From IMG/VR virus record IMGVR_UViG_3300037189_011323, positions 53,101 through 117,100 of that record: 64,000 nucleotides of DNA; one strand, given 5' to 3'. The DNA is from a virus. The first letter of the stretch is position 1. The number at the start of each line of letters is the position of its first letter. The position numbers and the translations under genes are program-made. The notes beneath the pieces were generated by a model. That model worked only from the letters and a program-made list of their open reading frames with translations. It was not told the origin of the DNA and did not search any database. Below, in pieces: positions 23,715 to 32,497 of this stretch.

Positions 23715-24445
23715 TATTTTGTCTTTGCTGGTAATAGATATTCATACTTGATAAGACCGCTGTCAACTGTAATCTTGGCTACACCATCATCACTGAATTG
23801 CATTGTCTTATCACCTTGTAGGTTAAGAATTGAAACTACCAAACCTACTGGCCATGCCCAACCCTTTGTAAGAGTTCCAGTTACACCGCTTTGGAATACA
23901 AAGTTACCAGCGTGAGTGGAAGCATCACCAAAATAAAACTTTAAGTCACTGCCTTCTGTTTTTGCAATAAATGCAGGTTCTTCATTATTAGCTTGTGCTT
24001 GAAATTTAAGGCGTTGAATATTACTACCAGTTGGTTCAAAAGTAACACCAAAATTAGCACCACGGAATGTTACAGTCTTCAACTTTTCGTTAATAACTTC
24101 TGTTGTCATAAAACGATAGTCGTTTTTAAAATCACCCTTTGCATTTTCAAAATGAATACCAACTGGTGTTGAAGCACCATTACGAGTTTCACGCTTTAAT
24201 TCAATTGTGGCATCTTTTGCATATTCTGGAATATTAAGAATAGTATTCAATTTTGGCAGATTTGGCATACCAAATACACCAACAAAATCTGCATTCACTT
24301 CGTTGAATGTTGCGTTAAGAATAAGTGTGCGATCTTCGCTAACACTTTGAATTTTAGTTTCTTTATCATCACCTGTAATCTTGATAACATCAATTTTACC
24401 AGTTCCAAGTGTATGATGTACGATATCTGTAAGAAAGTCTTTCAT
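23714..24445 (-). CDS. 45: Sliding DNA clamp (T4 gp45-like)
   Basis: The protein has 243 residues, slightly longer than T4 gp45. The repeated beta-alpha architecture, the interdomain region and the C-terminal GDKTMQFSDDGVAKITVDSG then YEYLLPA match phage clamps. It should form a trimeric ring that tethers the polymerase and, in T4-like phages, also links replication to late transcription. An early promoter lies just upstream. The clamp loader subunit is 34 kb away at 58557-59483. Confidence 0.88.
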   Translation of the reverse strand: MKDFLTDIVHHTLGTGKIDVIKITGDDKETKIQSVSEDRTLILNATFNEVNADFVGVFGMPNLPKLNTILNIPEYAKDATIELKRETRNGASTPVGIHFENAKGDFKNDYRFMTTEVINEKLKTVTFRGANFGVTFEPTGSNIQRLKFQAQANNEEPAFIAKTEGSDLKFYFGDASTHAGNFVFQSGVTGTLTKGWAWPVGLVVSILNLQGDKTMQFSDDGVAKITVDSGLIKYEYLLPAKTK

Positions 24446-24466
24446 AGATTTTTTCCTTTATGTCAT

Positions 24467-24495
24467 AGAATAACAAATTATTAATTATAAGTCAA
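24467..24495 (-). promoter_or_regulatory. Sigma70-like promoter for the sliding clamp
   Basis: TTGACT (24495-24490) and TATTCT (24472-24467) on the minus strand, 17-base spacer, 22 bases before the clamp start. It overlaps the end of the methyltransferase gene. Confidence 0.75.
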
Positions 24496-25321
24496 TTATT
24501 TCTGCAGTACCACCACCAATTTTATATCTTGGTTGTAGTTCACCAGATTTTCTCCATACCATGTAACTACTTTTTAATGGTTTAATTTCAAAATTGTCCA
24601 AAACAAAACCTAACATAGTAAGTTCATTTATTACATGTTGATAATCAATGACGCTTAAATTATTTTCTATATTAGCTTGTTGCGCCCATACTTGGTCATT
24701 AGGTAAAAAATTAAAAACCCAAATACCACCTTCATAAAGCAAATCATAAACTTGTTTGCTTATATCAATAATATAATTTTCGTCAGCCTGTATAAATTCA
24801 CTAAAACAATATACTATCCCAAATGATTTTTGAGGAAGAGATAACATATTATTATCAGGTATTTCATATTTTCTTAAACGACGATTTGCATAAAATGGAT
24901 TGTTTAATGATGCTGCAGCTTCAATGCAAATATCATAATATCTATCTGCGATGTAGAAAGGTTCTGCAGATACACTAAATGGTAGAAATTGTCCACGACC
25001 TGGAAATAATTCTAAAGTAGGAACATTATTTGCGATATATTTTAATAATAAACTTGATAGATTAGTTACATCATATTCATTAAATTTGTTTGAATCAAGA
25101 AAAATTCTTCGTGACTCTAAACTTTGACCTTTCAATTTATTAACATAAACAGTTGTATTGTTTTTTAATATTGTTAAATCTTTTTCCAATCCTATTTCAA
25201 GTTTTTTTATTAATGTATCATATAAATCTGCAACTTCATTAAAGTATGTAGAATAGTTTTGAAAAACTTTTTTTGATTCTTTTAAAGAATTAAGGTGATT
25301 TTGTTTTTCTAATAGGTTCAT
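24485..25321 (-). CDS. SAM-dependent methyltransferase-like protein
   Basis: The protein has 278 residues. After a helical N-terminal third, TLELFPGRGQFLPF resembles motif I of class I methyltransferases, LPQKSFGIVYCFSEFIQ the motif IV region, and LLYEGGIWVFNFLP motif VI. The substrate is not evident. It starts within the DNA polymerase stop codon (TAATG), so it is co-translated with the polymerase and could act on DNA or a replication protein. The motifs are divergent, so activity is uncertain. Confidence 0.65.
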   Translation of the reverse strand: MNLLEKQNHLNSLKESKKVFQNYSTYFNEVADLYDTLIKKLEIGLEKDLTILKNNTTVYVNKLKGQSLESRRIFLDSNKFNEYDVTNLSSLLLKYIANNVPTLELFPGRGQFLPFSVSAEPFYIADRYYDICIEAAASLNNPFYANRRLRKYEIPDNNMLSLPQKSFGIVYCFSEFIQADENYIIDISKQVYDLLYEGGIWVFNFLPNDQVWAQQANIENNLSVIDYQHVINELTMLGFVLDNFEIKPLKSSYMVWRKSGELQPRYKIGGGTAEIIDL

Positions 25322-27984
25322 TAAATAAACTCAAATAAATTGGTAAAAGTATTGCTTATATTAGTTCTGTTAGTTATATCCCAACCTAACACACCAAGCA
25401 AGTTTTCTACTTTCTGACTTACAATTGTGTCTTCCATTTCATCACTATCAAATGGCATATCTTTAAACCATTGCGGAATACGTGTTTCATCTGTAGGATA
25501 ACCAATACTTGTTAATTTAAGTGGATTATCTTTTAGCTTACACACAATAGTTTTCATACCGTCAACGATTTCAATACTGCGAGTATCACCATGCATGCGA
25601 CGAAGATTATTCCAATTGAGAGCGGCACGAACGTGACCTGGCATATTAGCACGACCTTCACGGCGTTCTGCTTCACCATAGAATGTTAATTTATTAACAC
25701 GTTTTGGTGTTCCCTTTTCCCAACTTGGTAAGTTTTTAAACTTATATTTGAAATCACGAATTTCTTCAACAAGTGTTTCTTGGTCAACACCATCAAGTGT
25801 TTTTTTAAGAATGTCAGCAAGAAAGTCCTGAACAAGTTTTGGTGTATCACTGCGTTTTAAGTCTAAACCCATTGCTTTAAGTTTGCCAGATTTTCCTTCA
25901 ACATCGAGACGTTTGTTTTCAAGGTCATAAATCAATACTGCATATCGTTTCTTTGTAATAAACAAACCTTTACTTGCAACCAATTCACGACCACCCTTAA
26001 TGATTTCACCAAGTTCTGGTGTAGTATGAAATGCTTCATACATAAACTTTGGAAACGTAAGGTTAACTTGTTCACCAATACTGTCATAAAGTTGGACACA
26101 TATCTCTTTGTTCCACTCCATGCGACCAGCTTCAACATCATCTTTGATAACTGGCCATGCAGAGAAATAAACAGAGTCAGTATCACCATAGATTATTGCC
26201 TTACCAACATGGTCATGCTCACCAGTAATAAGTTGATTAACTGTAGCATCCATGTGCTTTGCAATCGTACGACCACATAGCGTAGTGCTTTGTCCAATAC
26301 GTTGGTCAAAGAAACGACAACCTGCGTTAAGAATAGCACCGTATAGACTGTTCAAGTTAATCTTTTTAACCAACTGACGTTTATCCCAGAAAGCAATTTC
26401 TTTTGGGTCTTTGGCTTCTTTCTTTTTAGCTTGCAATTCTTTACGTTCACTATACCAACGTTCAAGCAAACTTGGCACAACACCTTGGCGTTCAAGGTTA
26501 AAAATAGTTCCATTGGCACTTAATGCCCATGGAGCATAATTGTCAAAAATCATATCATAAATTTGTGCTGCACTGTAAACTTCACTACTACCATTTTCCC
26601 AATCAATGGTAATTTCTGTGCCAATTTCACGATTCATTACAGCAGTGTATTCTAATGTTGCAAACAAACCTTCCCATGCACCTGCAAATGATTTGCCTTC
26701 ATCTATGCGTTGTTTAAGTAGTGCTTCTGTCATAATAGGACGAAGTTGTCCAACGATGGTTTCTGGTCCCATATTGAGTGCACGAATAACGGATGGATAC
26801 AGTGAGTTAATATCAATAGCACCAATCCAATCATGCAATCCTTTCTTTGGATATGCAACATAAGCACCAGCAACCTGTGTATTGACTTCTTCTTCACGTG
26901 AACGGCGACTTGGAACCACTAACCCACGACGATGCGCTTCATTGATAATTGCCTGGTCTGTCACTGCAACAGCACCCATTGTAGTCTGCAACAACACGGT
27001 ATTATCATGCGCAATTTCGTTTGCCAAATCAAGAAAACGCAACTTTTTATCTAATTTGTTTAACAGTGCAACGTCCTGACGAGAATACTGAATAAAGGTT
27101 TCAAAGTCACGATTATATAACTGGTCAAGCGAACCTTCGTATGCTGTCTTGCGTTCATTGAGTTCGTATTCGCCAATAGCATCAAGGCTATAGGAATGGC
27201 GTTCTTCATAGGTATACTTGCGATATAGCACCATATAATCAAGATGAACACGACCTACCAAATCATAGGTATAACTGGTCTTGCCGTATTTTTCATATTC
27301 ACGTTCTTTAGGAAACTGATCCCATAAGCAGAAACGACGAGTATCGTCTTTGCTTAATACACGTGTAACACGATTAACGGTATATGGAATATCAAAACCT
27401 TCACTATTCCAACCACTTAACACATCTGCGTCATCAATAAGTTCAAGGAATGTAAGTAGTAATTCACGCTCACTTTCAAACATAAATGTGTTTTCAAATC
27501 GTGCGCCAATCTTATTAGCTTCATCTATGCTCATTCCCTTTGGTGGCATGGCAAGTGTAATAAGTTGGTCGAGCCAATCCAAATAGATTGTTATTGCAGT
27601 GATTCTGGTAAACGGGTCATCAGGAGTGCTGTAACCTTTTTGCGGATCAAAGTCCGTCTCAATATCGAAAAAGGCTGTTTGTAATTGTGGCGAATCTTTA
27701 CCAAGATAATTTTCAGCGAGACAACGAAAAATTGGGTTGAGGTCACTTTCAAATATACGTTTACCTTTTTTTACTCCGTTTAATTCACGGCGTAAATCTT
27801 TATTACTACGACAACTTACACGACGAACTGGGGTATCATAAATGCTGCGATGAGTGCCATTGTCATCTTCATAATAAAATTGATAGTTACAATTATACTC
27901 TTTATAAACACGTTTACCATCTACACGTTCAACAACATGAATGCGTTCTCGTGTTCTGTCATGGATGGCATCAACATAACTCAT
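25321..27984 (-). CDS. 43: Family B DNA polymerase (T4 gp43-like)
   Basis: The protein has 887 residues, close to the 898 of T4 gp43. The 3'-5' exonuclease motifs are AFFDIETDFD (D107, E109), LSGWNSEGFDIPYTVNR and YSRQDVALLNKLD. Polymerase motifs are IDINSLYPSVIR (about 390), KKINLNSLYGAILN (motif B) and IIYGDTDSVYFS (about 598, the catalytic Asp pair). The last residues, NTFTNLFEFI, resemble the hydrophobic tail that docks gp43 on the sliding clamp. All catalytic residues are intact, and it should be the replicative polymerase. Confidence 0.98.
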   Translation of the reverse strand: MSYVDAIHDRTRERIHVVERVDGKRVYKEYNCNYQFYYEDDNGTHRSIYDTPVRRVSCRSNKDLRRELNGVKKGKRIFESDLNPIFRCLAENYLGKDSPQLQTAFFDIETDFDPQKGYSTPDDPFTRITAITIYLDWLDQLITLAMPPKGMSIDEANKIGARFENTFMFESERELLLTFLELIDDADVLSGWNSEGFDIPYTVNRVTRVLSKDDTRRFCLWDQFPKEREYEKYGKTSYTYDLVGRVHLDYMVLYRKYTYEERHSYSLDAIGEYELNERKTAYEGSLDQLYNRDFETFIQYSRQDVALLNKLDKKLRFLDLANEIAHDNTVLLQTTMGAVAVTDQAIINEAHRRGLVVPSRRSREEEVNTQVAGAYVAYPKKGLHDWIGAIDINSLYPSVIRALNMGPETIVGQLRPIMTEALLKQRIDEGKSFAGAWEGLFATLEYTAVMNREIGTEITIDWENGSSEVYSAAQIYDMIFDNYAPWALSANGTIFNLERQGVVPSLLERWYSERKELQAKKKEAKDPKEIAFWDKRQLVKKINLNSLYGAILNAGCRFFDQRIGQSTTLCGRTIAKHMDATVNQLITGEHDHVGKAIIYGDTDSVYFSAWPVIKDDVEAGRMEWNKEICVQLYDSIGEQVNLTFPKFMYEAFHTTPELGEIIKGGRELVASKGLFITKKRYAVLIYDLENKRLDVEGKSGKLKAMGLDLKRSDTPKLVQDFLADILKKTLDGVDQETLVEEIRDFKYKFKNLPSWEKGTPKRVNKLTFYGEAERREGRANMPGHVRAALNWNNLRRMHGDTRSIEIVDGMKTIVCKLKDNPLKLTSIGYPTDETRIPQWFKDMPFDSDEMEDTIVSQKVENLLGVLGWDITNRTNISNTFTNLFEFI

Positions 27985-28016
27985 TTATTACCCCAGTCTG
28001 TGTATATTATAATTTA

Positions 28017-28283
28017 TTACTGTGAATCTTGCAAATTATCCGTAGATTGTAGGATACTTTCAATGATATCAAGTTCATCACGTGCCTTATCAAAGTCACG
28101 CTTCTGTGCCATCTTTACTGCTTTCTTAAGAAGATTTGGCTTAAGTTGCATTTCTTCTGCTACAGCGGCAATCGTATCATTAAGTCCACCAGTAAGTACT
28201 TCTACTTCGGTGGTTACGCTGATTGCTTCTGTAATAAGTTGTTTAAGTTTTGCACGTTCTTCATTGCTAAATGTTCTTGACAT
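28017..28283 (-). CDS. DsbA-like double-stranded DNA-binding protein (T4)
   Basis: An 88-residue helical protein starting MSRTFSNEERAKLKQLI. Its size and the pattern of a helix, a TGGLNDTIAAVAEEMQLKPNLLKKA segment and a charged tail resemble the small T4 DsbA family. T4 DsbA binds double-stranded DNA and stimulates late transcription. The match is by pattern only. It precedes the DNA polymerase gene and has its own promoter. Confidence 0.6.
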   Translation of the reverse strand: MSRTFSNEERAKLKQLITEAISVTTEVEVLTGGLNDTIAAVAEEMQLKPNLLKKAVKMAQKRDFDKARDELDIIESILQSTDNLQDSQ

Positions 28284-28305
28284 GATTTAAGTCCTTTCAC
28301 TGTCT

Positions 28306-28334
28306 AATATATATAATCTTTAAAAATAAGTCAA
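28306..28334 (-). promoter_or_regulatory. Sigma70-like promoter for the DsbA-like/polymerase operon
   Basis: TTGACT (28334-28329) and TATATT (28311-28306) on the minus strand, 17-base spacer. It drives the leftward operon away from the plus-strand gene at 28429. Confidence 0.82.
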
Positions 28335-28372
28335 TATAATATGTTTTGTCGTCGTAGTGTCATAGTATACAA

Positions 28373-28380
28373 CTTAAATA
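28373..28380 (+). promoter_or_regulatory. Late-promoter-like element CTTAAATA
   Basis: CTTAAATA precedes the Ala/Val-rich gene. It is followed by a small hairpin in the leader (GTACCATGGTGGTAC, 28387-28401) and an AAAAGGAAC ribosome-binding site. Confidence 0.5.
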
Positions 28381-28428
28381 TTTGCGTACCATGGTGGTAC
28401 ACAAAATTCAAACCAAAAGGAACAACCC

Positions 28429-29079
28429 ATGAGATTAGACGATTTGGCCACACGTTTAGTTGCTGTTGAAGCAAAAGTAGCAACACTAACAGGCACTACA
28501 GTTAATACAAATGCACCTACTACTACAGAAGAACTTGATGCTCGCCTTTCAGTAGTTGAAGCACAAGTTGACCACCTAATTGCTGCAAAGACCGCAGAAC
28601 ACATTGATGCTATCGTTGCAGCACCAGCAGACGCTGCACCAGTTGCAGTTGAAGATGTTGTTGCTCTCTCACCAAGTGCAGACGTTCCAGAAGCAGCAGC
28701 TATTGTAGCTGACGTTGTTGCAGATCAACATGAAGCAGATGCTATTGTTGATAGCGAAGTAGCAGTTATTATTGCAGCCGCTGTTTCAGCAGTTGTTAGC
28801 GCAGACCCAGAAGTTGTAACTGATCCAGTTGCTATCGCTGATGCTATCTCTGCAGCAGTTGCAGATGCACCAGCACCAACAACTCCAGAAGCAGTAGAAG
28901 CAGCAGTAGCAGCAGTTGCTGATATTATTGCAACTGCAACTGGCGTTGATGAAGTAGCACCAGAAGTTGTTGCAGCGGTTTCAGAAGCAGTTGCTACACC
29001 TGCTGACCCAGCACTTGATGCAATTGAAGTACGTCTTGGTACTGTTGAAACAAAGGTTGATTCACTTTTGGGAAACTAA
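28429..29079 (+). CDS. Ala/Val/Asp-rich low-complexity protein with coiled-coil ends
   Basis: The protein has 216 residues and no recognised family. The N-terminus (LATRLVAVEAKVATL) and C-terminus (AIEVRLGTVETKVDSLLG) are near copies of a short heptad helix, and a third copy (LDARLSVVEAQVDHLI) follows the first. Between them lie about 130 residues of Ala, Val, Asp, Glu and Pro, such as AAAIVADVVADQHEADAIV. It is acidic and has no aromatic residues in the centre. It is a lone plus-strand gene with its own promoter and two terminators, so strong independent expression is likely. A structural or internal-head role is a guess. Confidence 0.85.
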   Translation: MRLDDLATRLVAVEAKVATLTGTTVNTNAPTTTEELDARLSVVEAQVDHLIAAKTAEHIDAIVAAPADAAPVAVEDVVALSPSADVPEAAAIVADVVADQHEADAIVDSEVAVIIAAAVSAVVSADPEVVTDPVAIADAISAAVADAPAPTTPEAVEAAVAAVADIIATATGVDEVAPEVVAAVSEAVATPADPALDAIEVRLGTVETKVDSLLGN

Positions 29080-29080
29080 T

Positions 29081-29148
29081 AACCAACGCTCTGCGTTGGG
29101 TTAAAAAGTTTTTTTAATACGAAAGAGCCACTTCGGTGGCTCTTTTTT
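29081..29148 (+). terminator. Two successive hairpin terminators
   Basis: The first hairpin (AACCAACG/CGTTGGGTT, about 29081-29102) is followed by AAAAAGTTTTTTT. The second, strong hairpin (29122-29145) has 10-base arms AAAGAGCCAC/GTGGCTCTTT around a TTCG loop and runs into T residues. It overlaps the stop codon of the converging gene at 29147. Confidence 0.88.
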
Positions 29149-29560
29149 ATTCTTCACCCTGTTTGTATAGGTTTAATAGTGTTTGGTATTGTTCATAAGC
29201 ATCCTTTAATGTAGGATACTTTTCTGTAAAGTATGGGTCATCTGCAATAATCATCATCTTATCTGCAATCATCATAACAGTTTTATACAATTTATCAAGA
29301 TTTATTTCATTATGATTAGTTTTAATAATTGCATCACCCTTATCTTGTGGCGTAATTTGCAATTCTTTGCTTGTTATTGCTACTGATGGAGTTATTGTAT
29401 TAAAATTGTATGATGAAGATGAACCAGTAGCAAGATACATTCCACTACCACCACCGCCTCCGCCGCCTATTGTGTTTATAGTAATAGAACCAGTAGGGGC
29501 ATTAGTTGGAAGTGTATAAGTGGTTCCTGATAATGGTATTTGAGTAATATTGGTGCTCAT
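29147..29560 (-). CDS. Phage virion-like protein with Gly-rich linker
   Basis: A 137-residue protein. A beta-rich start (PLSGTTYTLPTNAPTG) leads to a GGGGGGGSG linker. The second half (QDKGDAIIKTNHNEINLDKL and ADKMMIIADDPYFTEKYP) is a helical domain that I recognise from small conserved proteins near structural genes in T4-like aquatic phages. Function unknown; a virion role is likely. Confidence 0.65.
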   Translation of the reverse strand: MSTNITQIPLSGTTYTLPTNAPTGSITINTIGGGGGGGSGMYLATGSSSSYNFNTITPSVAITSKELQITPQDKGDAIIKTNHNEINLDKLYKTVMMIADKMMIIADDPYFTEKYPTLKDAYEQYQTLLNLYKQGEE

Positions 29561-29565
29561 TCTTT

Positions 29566-29594
29566 AATTTACTAATTTACATAGCTAAAGTCAA
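29566..29594 (-). promoter_or_regulatory. Possible sigma70-like promoter
   Basis: TTGACT (29594-29589) and TAAATT (29571-29566) on the minus strand with a 17-base spacer. The start codon follows only five bases later, so a transcript would be nearly leaderless. The call is weaker than the others. Confidence 0.45.
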
Positions 29595-29596
29595 TA

Positions 29597-30727
29597 TTAT
29601 TCTACTCTTCTTTCTATGTCACAAGTAATACAATGTAAACTACCTTCCCAAAAAACATCATTTGACCATTCAACATAGATTGCAGTAATACCATCGTTTT
29701 TTAAAACTGAATAAAAGTTCCTGTCATAAAACGGTAAAATTATTGTTTCTGGATTAATTGTTAAACAATTAACTTTTTTGTTATTTTTTTTAAAAAGAGG
29801 TTGCCACTTATGTAACCACAAACTTGGATCGTATTGTTCTTGCACAAAAGAAGATGGCAAGGTTTTAATCCACTCATTACTATTTTCTGGAACATATATT
29901 TTTTTAAAATAATTAGATAAAACGTTTTCTTTATTAAAAGAAATTATTGAATCAGAATTTAAAATACAAATTTCACTATCTAAATGTCCAATTGCATCAA
30001 CGTAAATTAATTCAATTCCCAAAAAGTTAAGCCAATTTTTCATCCATATTTTGCCTAATTCTGTTCCACTATATTTGCTAATAAAACACTTACTATTATG
30101 TTTTAAAATAGAAGCAGTGTGAAAATAATTTTTTGAATAATTTGAAATGTTATGTTTTATTAACCACTCCAATTTATTAAATGGATCAACTTTTTTTATA
30201 TTTTTAACAAAACTTTTTGCATGATTTATATTTTTTGGTGGAAAAATTCCTACCATTTTGAAATAATCATCATATGTTTTTAAAATATATTCAGGATTAA
30301 TTTCTACATCTTCTTGTAAATTTACCTCAGTTGAATTGACAATTAAATTACCATCCCTTAATAAATCATCACAAATTTTTTCTAGCCACAAATGTTGATA
30401 TCTACGTTCAACATAAGGTCCATACGTTGTAAAAAACATATTACCATAGACCATATAAAAATCACGCATGTTTATAAGTGGGTCATGATTTATTATTTCA
30501 ACACAATTATAATTTAACGGTTGCTTTGGTCGTAAAACTTTAACATTTAGTTGTTCTAAAATATTTTGAAAATTATTCAGTTCACGATTTGATTGTTCAA
30601 CAATACTAACAAAATCTTCTTGTTTTTTATCATCATACCTTGAAGGAATTTTATCATTTTCAAAAACAGAACCTAATATAACAGTTTTTAAACTATCATA
30701 TTCATTCCAACAGTGTATTTTGGTCAT
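29597..30727 (-). CDS. Amidinotransferase-like protein (glycine amidinotransferase family, pentein fold)
   Basis: The protein has 376 residues, near the usual length. The start CWNEYDSLKTVILGSV matches the NEWDPLxxVxVG start of arginine:glycine amidinotransferase. NMRDFYMVYGN, GHLDSEICIL (H248) and LHCITCDIERR (C366) match the RD, catalytic His and catalytic Cys regions. The family moves the amidino group of arginine to an amine. One oddity: where the animal enzyme has FDAADF with the triad Asp, this protein has FHTASI (about 202-207), so the Asp seems to be replaced. Activity may be altered or lost. It is third in a late-type operon. Confidence 0.82.
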   Translation of the reverse strand: MTKIHCWNEYDSLKTVILGSVFENDKIPSRYDDKKQEDFVSIVEQSNRELNNFQNILEQLNVKVLRPKQPLNYNCVEIINHDPLINMRDFYMVYGNMFFTTYGPYVERRYQHLWLEKICDDLLRDGNLIVNSTEVNLQEDVEINPEYILKTYDDYFKMVGIFPPKNINHAKSFVKNIKKVDPFNKLEWLIKHNISNYSKNYFHTASILKHNSKCFISKYSGTELGKIWMKNWLNFLGIELIYVDAIGHLDSEICILNSDSIISFNKENVLSNYFKKIYVPENSNEWIKTLPSSFVQEQYDPSLWLHKWQPLFKKNNKKVNCLTINPETIILPFYDRNFYSVLKNDGITAIYVEWSNDVFWEGSLHCITCDIERRVE

Positions 30728-30730
30728 AAA

Positions 30731-31084
30731 TTAAACGCTTTTTGGACGATTTTGACGGTCATGCTTTAATTTAGCAGCAAAGGCATCTGGGGTCAATTTA
30801 TATTTTGCAATAAAAGCATCATGTAAATCTTTTGGGTCAACTTGGAAAGCCACTGATATGTTTTGCATTAAATCATCAATGCTTGCATAATCTATTTGTT
30901 CCATATCATCTAATTGGCTTCCAAGACGTGCAACAGCACCCATCATATTCTTACCTTCTACACCTCTTACAACAGTGTCATACTTCCAACGTGCTGCCAT
31001 AAGACCACGTGCACCAGCACTTATAGGATTGCGTCCTTGAATCGTAGTGCTCATTGCTGCTTCAATAATTTCTTTAACTTTCAT
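30731..31084 (-). CDS. Small protein with capsid-targeting-like N-terminus
   Basis: A 117-residue protein starting MKVKEIIEAAMS. This resembles the N-terminal capsid-targeting peptides of T4 internal proteins (MKTYQEFIAEA and similar), with IIE before Ala as a possible prohead protease site of the (L/I)xE type. The rest (GRNPISAGARGLMAARWKYD) is unrecognised and mainly helical. It overlaps the TRAP-type gene by one base. Packaging in the head is inferred. Confidence 0.7.
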   Translation of the reverse strand: MKVKEIIEAAMSTTIQGRNPISAGARGLMAARWKYDTVVRGVEGKNMMGAVARLGSQLDDMEQIDYASIDDLMQNISVAFQVDPKDLHDAFIAKYKLTPDAFAAKLKHDRQNRPKSV

Positions 31085-32037
31085 TAGGTTGCCATAATTT
31101 TTTTAAGTAATGTGGGAGCAAATAAATTTTTAACTAATTCAGATTTGTAAATTTCAGAAGTCATTTCTTTAAATTTTTTCATTTCATCTACACCAAATTC
31201 AAAAAACCCACTGCATCTATTTTTGCTTTGCTCTACAAATTTTTCACTATCCTTAATAGTTTCTGTTCTTTCAATTAAAGCGGTTTTTTTAGCAGTTTCT
31301 TTAAATAATTTTTGATCATTTTCTGATAGTGAATTCCAAAAATCATTTGATATAACAATAGTTGTTAAAAACAAACTATGATTTGTATTTGTGATAAAAG
31401 GTGTTTTGTGTTTGACTTTATCAAATCTGACCAAAGTTGTTTCACCACCATCAAAATTAATATCTTTCATTCTTTCAAAGTGTGCGGATAAATCATCACC
31501 ATGTTCATCTAAAATCGCATTTGCTCCTAAAATATCATAAACCTTTTTTGTAATTGGGCTTTCTGAACAACTAACTGTTTTACCCTTAATATCATCTATT
31601 TTTTTTAAAGGTTGATTACTTACCATGATACGGAATCCACCGCTGTAAGTAAAAGCTAATCCTCTCATTGCAGTATTTTTACCTAATAATTCTAAAAGAT
31701 TTTCTCCTATAGAACCATCAAGAACTCTGGAAGCATGGTCATGGTCTTGAAACAAAAATGGCATATCAAATATATAAAAGTTATTAAATTTTGAACCTAT
31801 TGCCGTAGTTTGAAACTGTGCCATTTGAAATTTGTTGTCACGTAATGATTTATAAAAACTTGCACTATGATTATAACTAGGATTAGAAAAAAATTCTTTT
31901 CTAGTTAAAACTTCAATATTGATTCGTCCACTTGTCTCTTTTTCAATTATATTTTTAAAAGTATTTGCTGATCTTAAAAATAGATTAAGAGGTTCATGAG
32001 CAACAACCCAACGACAATTTATTGAAGTTTCAGTCAT
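31084..32037 (-). CDS. TRAP transporter solute-binding protein (DctP-like), no signal peptide
   Basis: The protein has 317 residues, normal for the mature form of DctP proteins. Family features are the start WVVAHEPLNLFLRSANTFKN, the MAQFQTTAIGSKFNNFYIFD stretch, MPFLFQDHDHASRVLDG, and LAFTYSGGFRIMVSNQPLKK with the conserved Arg that binds the carboxylate of the ligand. Host proteins of this family work in the periplasm, but this one begins directly at the mature domain. No export signal is visible. It therefore either acts in the cytoplasm, leaves on lysis, or is a virion component. It follows a late-type promoter. Confidence 0.85.
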   Translation of the reverse strand: MTETSINCRWVVAHEPLNLFLRSANTFKNIIEKETSGRINIEVLTRKEFFSNPSYNHSASFYKSLRDNKFQMAQFQTTAIGSKFNNFYIFDMPFLFQDHDHASRVLDGSIGENLLELLGKNTAMRGLAFTYSGGFRIMVSNQPLKKIDDIKGKTVSCSESPITKKVYDILGANAILDEHGDDLSAHFERMKDINFDGGETTLVRFDKVKHKTPFITNTNHSLFLTTIVISNDFWNSLSENDQKLFKETAKKTALIERTETIKDSEKFVEQSKNRCSGFFEFGVDEMKKFKEMTSEIYKSELVKNLFAPTLLKKIMAT

Positions 32038-32054
32038 AGTAATTCCTTTTTACC

Positions 32055-32062
32055 TATTTATG
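32055..32062 (-). promoter_or_regulatory. Late promoter CATAAATA
   Basis: CATAAATA on the minus strand, 17 bases before the start of the TRAP-type gene, followed by AAAAAGGAATTACT. Confidence 0.55.
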
Positions 32063-32089
32063 AATAAAAATATGAAATTATATGTTATC

Positions 32090-32497
32090 TTAAACTTTAC
32101 CACTTGGGTCCATAATAGGCGGTAGACCTAACTTATTGGTTTTATTACCAAATTTGGCGGCTTGACGCTGTGTTTCGCCAGGTTTTATATCAACTGTCAT
32201 GCTCATAGCATAACGTGGGTCTTTTGCCATCTTTTTATTGCCAGCAACTACGCCTACACCAGCAGATTCACGGTAAACTTTTTCGGCACCAACAGGGTTA
32301 ATCTTAAATCCCCACATCTTTAATTTATATAATAATTCTTCTTCATCTTGTGCAACAAAATCATATTTGTTTGTATAACCATAATAGGTTCCATTAGGAC
32401 GTTTTGTTACATATGCAGTTTCGCCTGTGCGTGGGTTATCATATACAGTGGCGTAAGTTGCTTCGTCTAACTGTGAGAATAATTCGTTTAATAACAT
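32090..32497 (-). CDS. Hypothetical protein with capsid-targeting-like N-terminus
   Basis: A 135-residue protein from the ATG at 32497 (MLLNELFSQLDEATYATV). The first residues closely resemble the T4 Alt start MELITELFDEDT, and LDE before Ala could be a prohead protease site. The next part (ATVYDNPRTGETAYVTKRPN) is a small beta domain. Its start overlaps the last base of the GIY-YIG gene, which probably separates it from its former upstream neighbour. Function unknown. Confidence 0.7.
   Translation of the reverse strand: MLLNELFSQLDEATYATVYDNPRTGETAYVTKRPNGTYYGYTNKYDFVAQDEEELLYKLKMWGFKINPVGAEKVYRESAGVGVVAGNKKMAKDPRYAMSMTVDIKPGETQRQAAKFGNKTNKLGLPPIMDPSGKV

Noticed and set aside
28374-28604. 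Minus-strand frame of 76 codons antisense to the Ala/Val-rich gene
   Set aside because: It lies opposite a clear coding region with ribosome-binding site and terminators, and it arises from the GC-richer, repetitive codons there.
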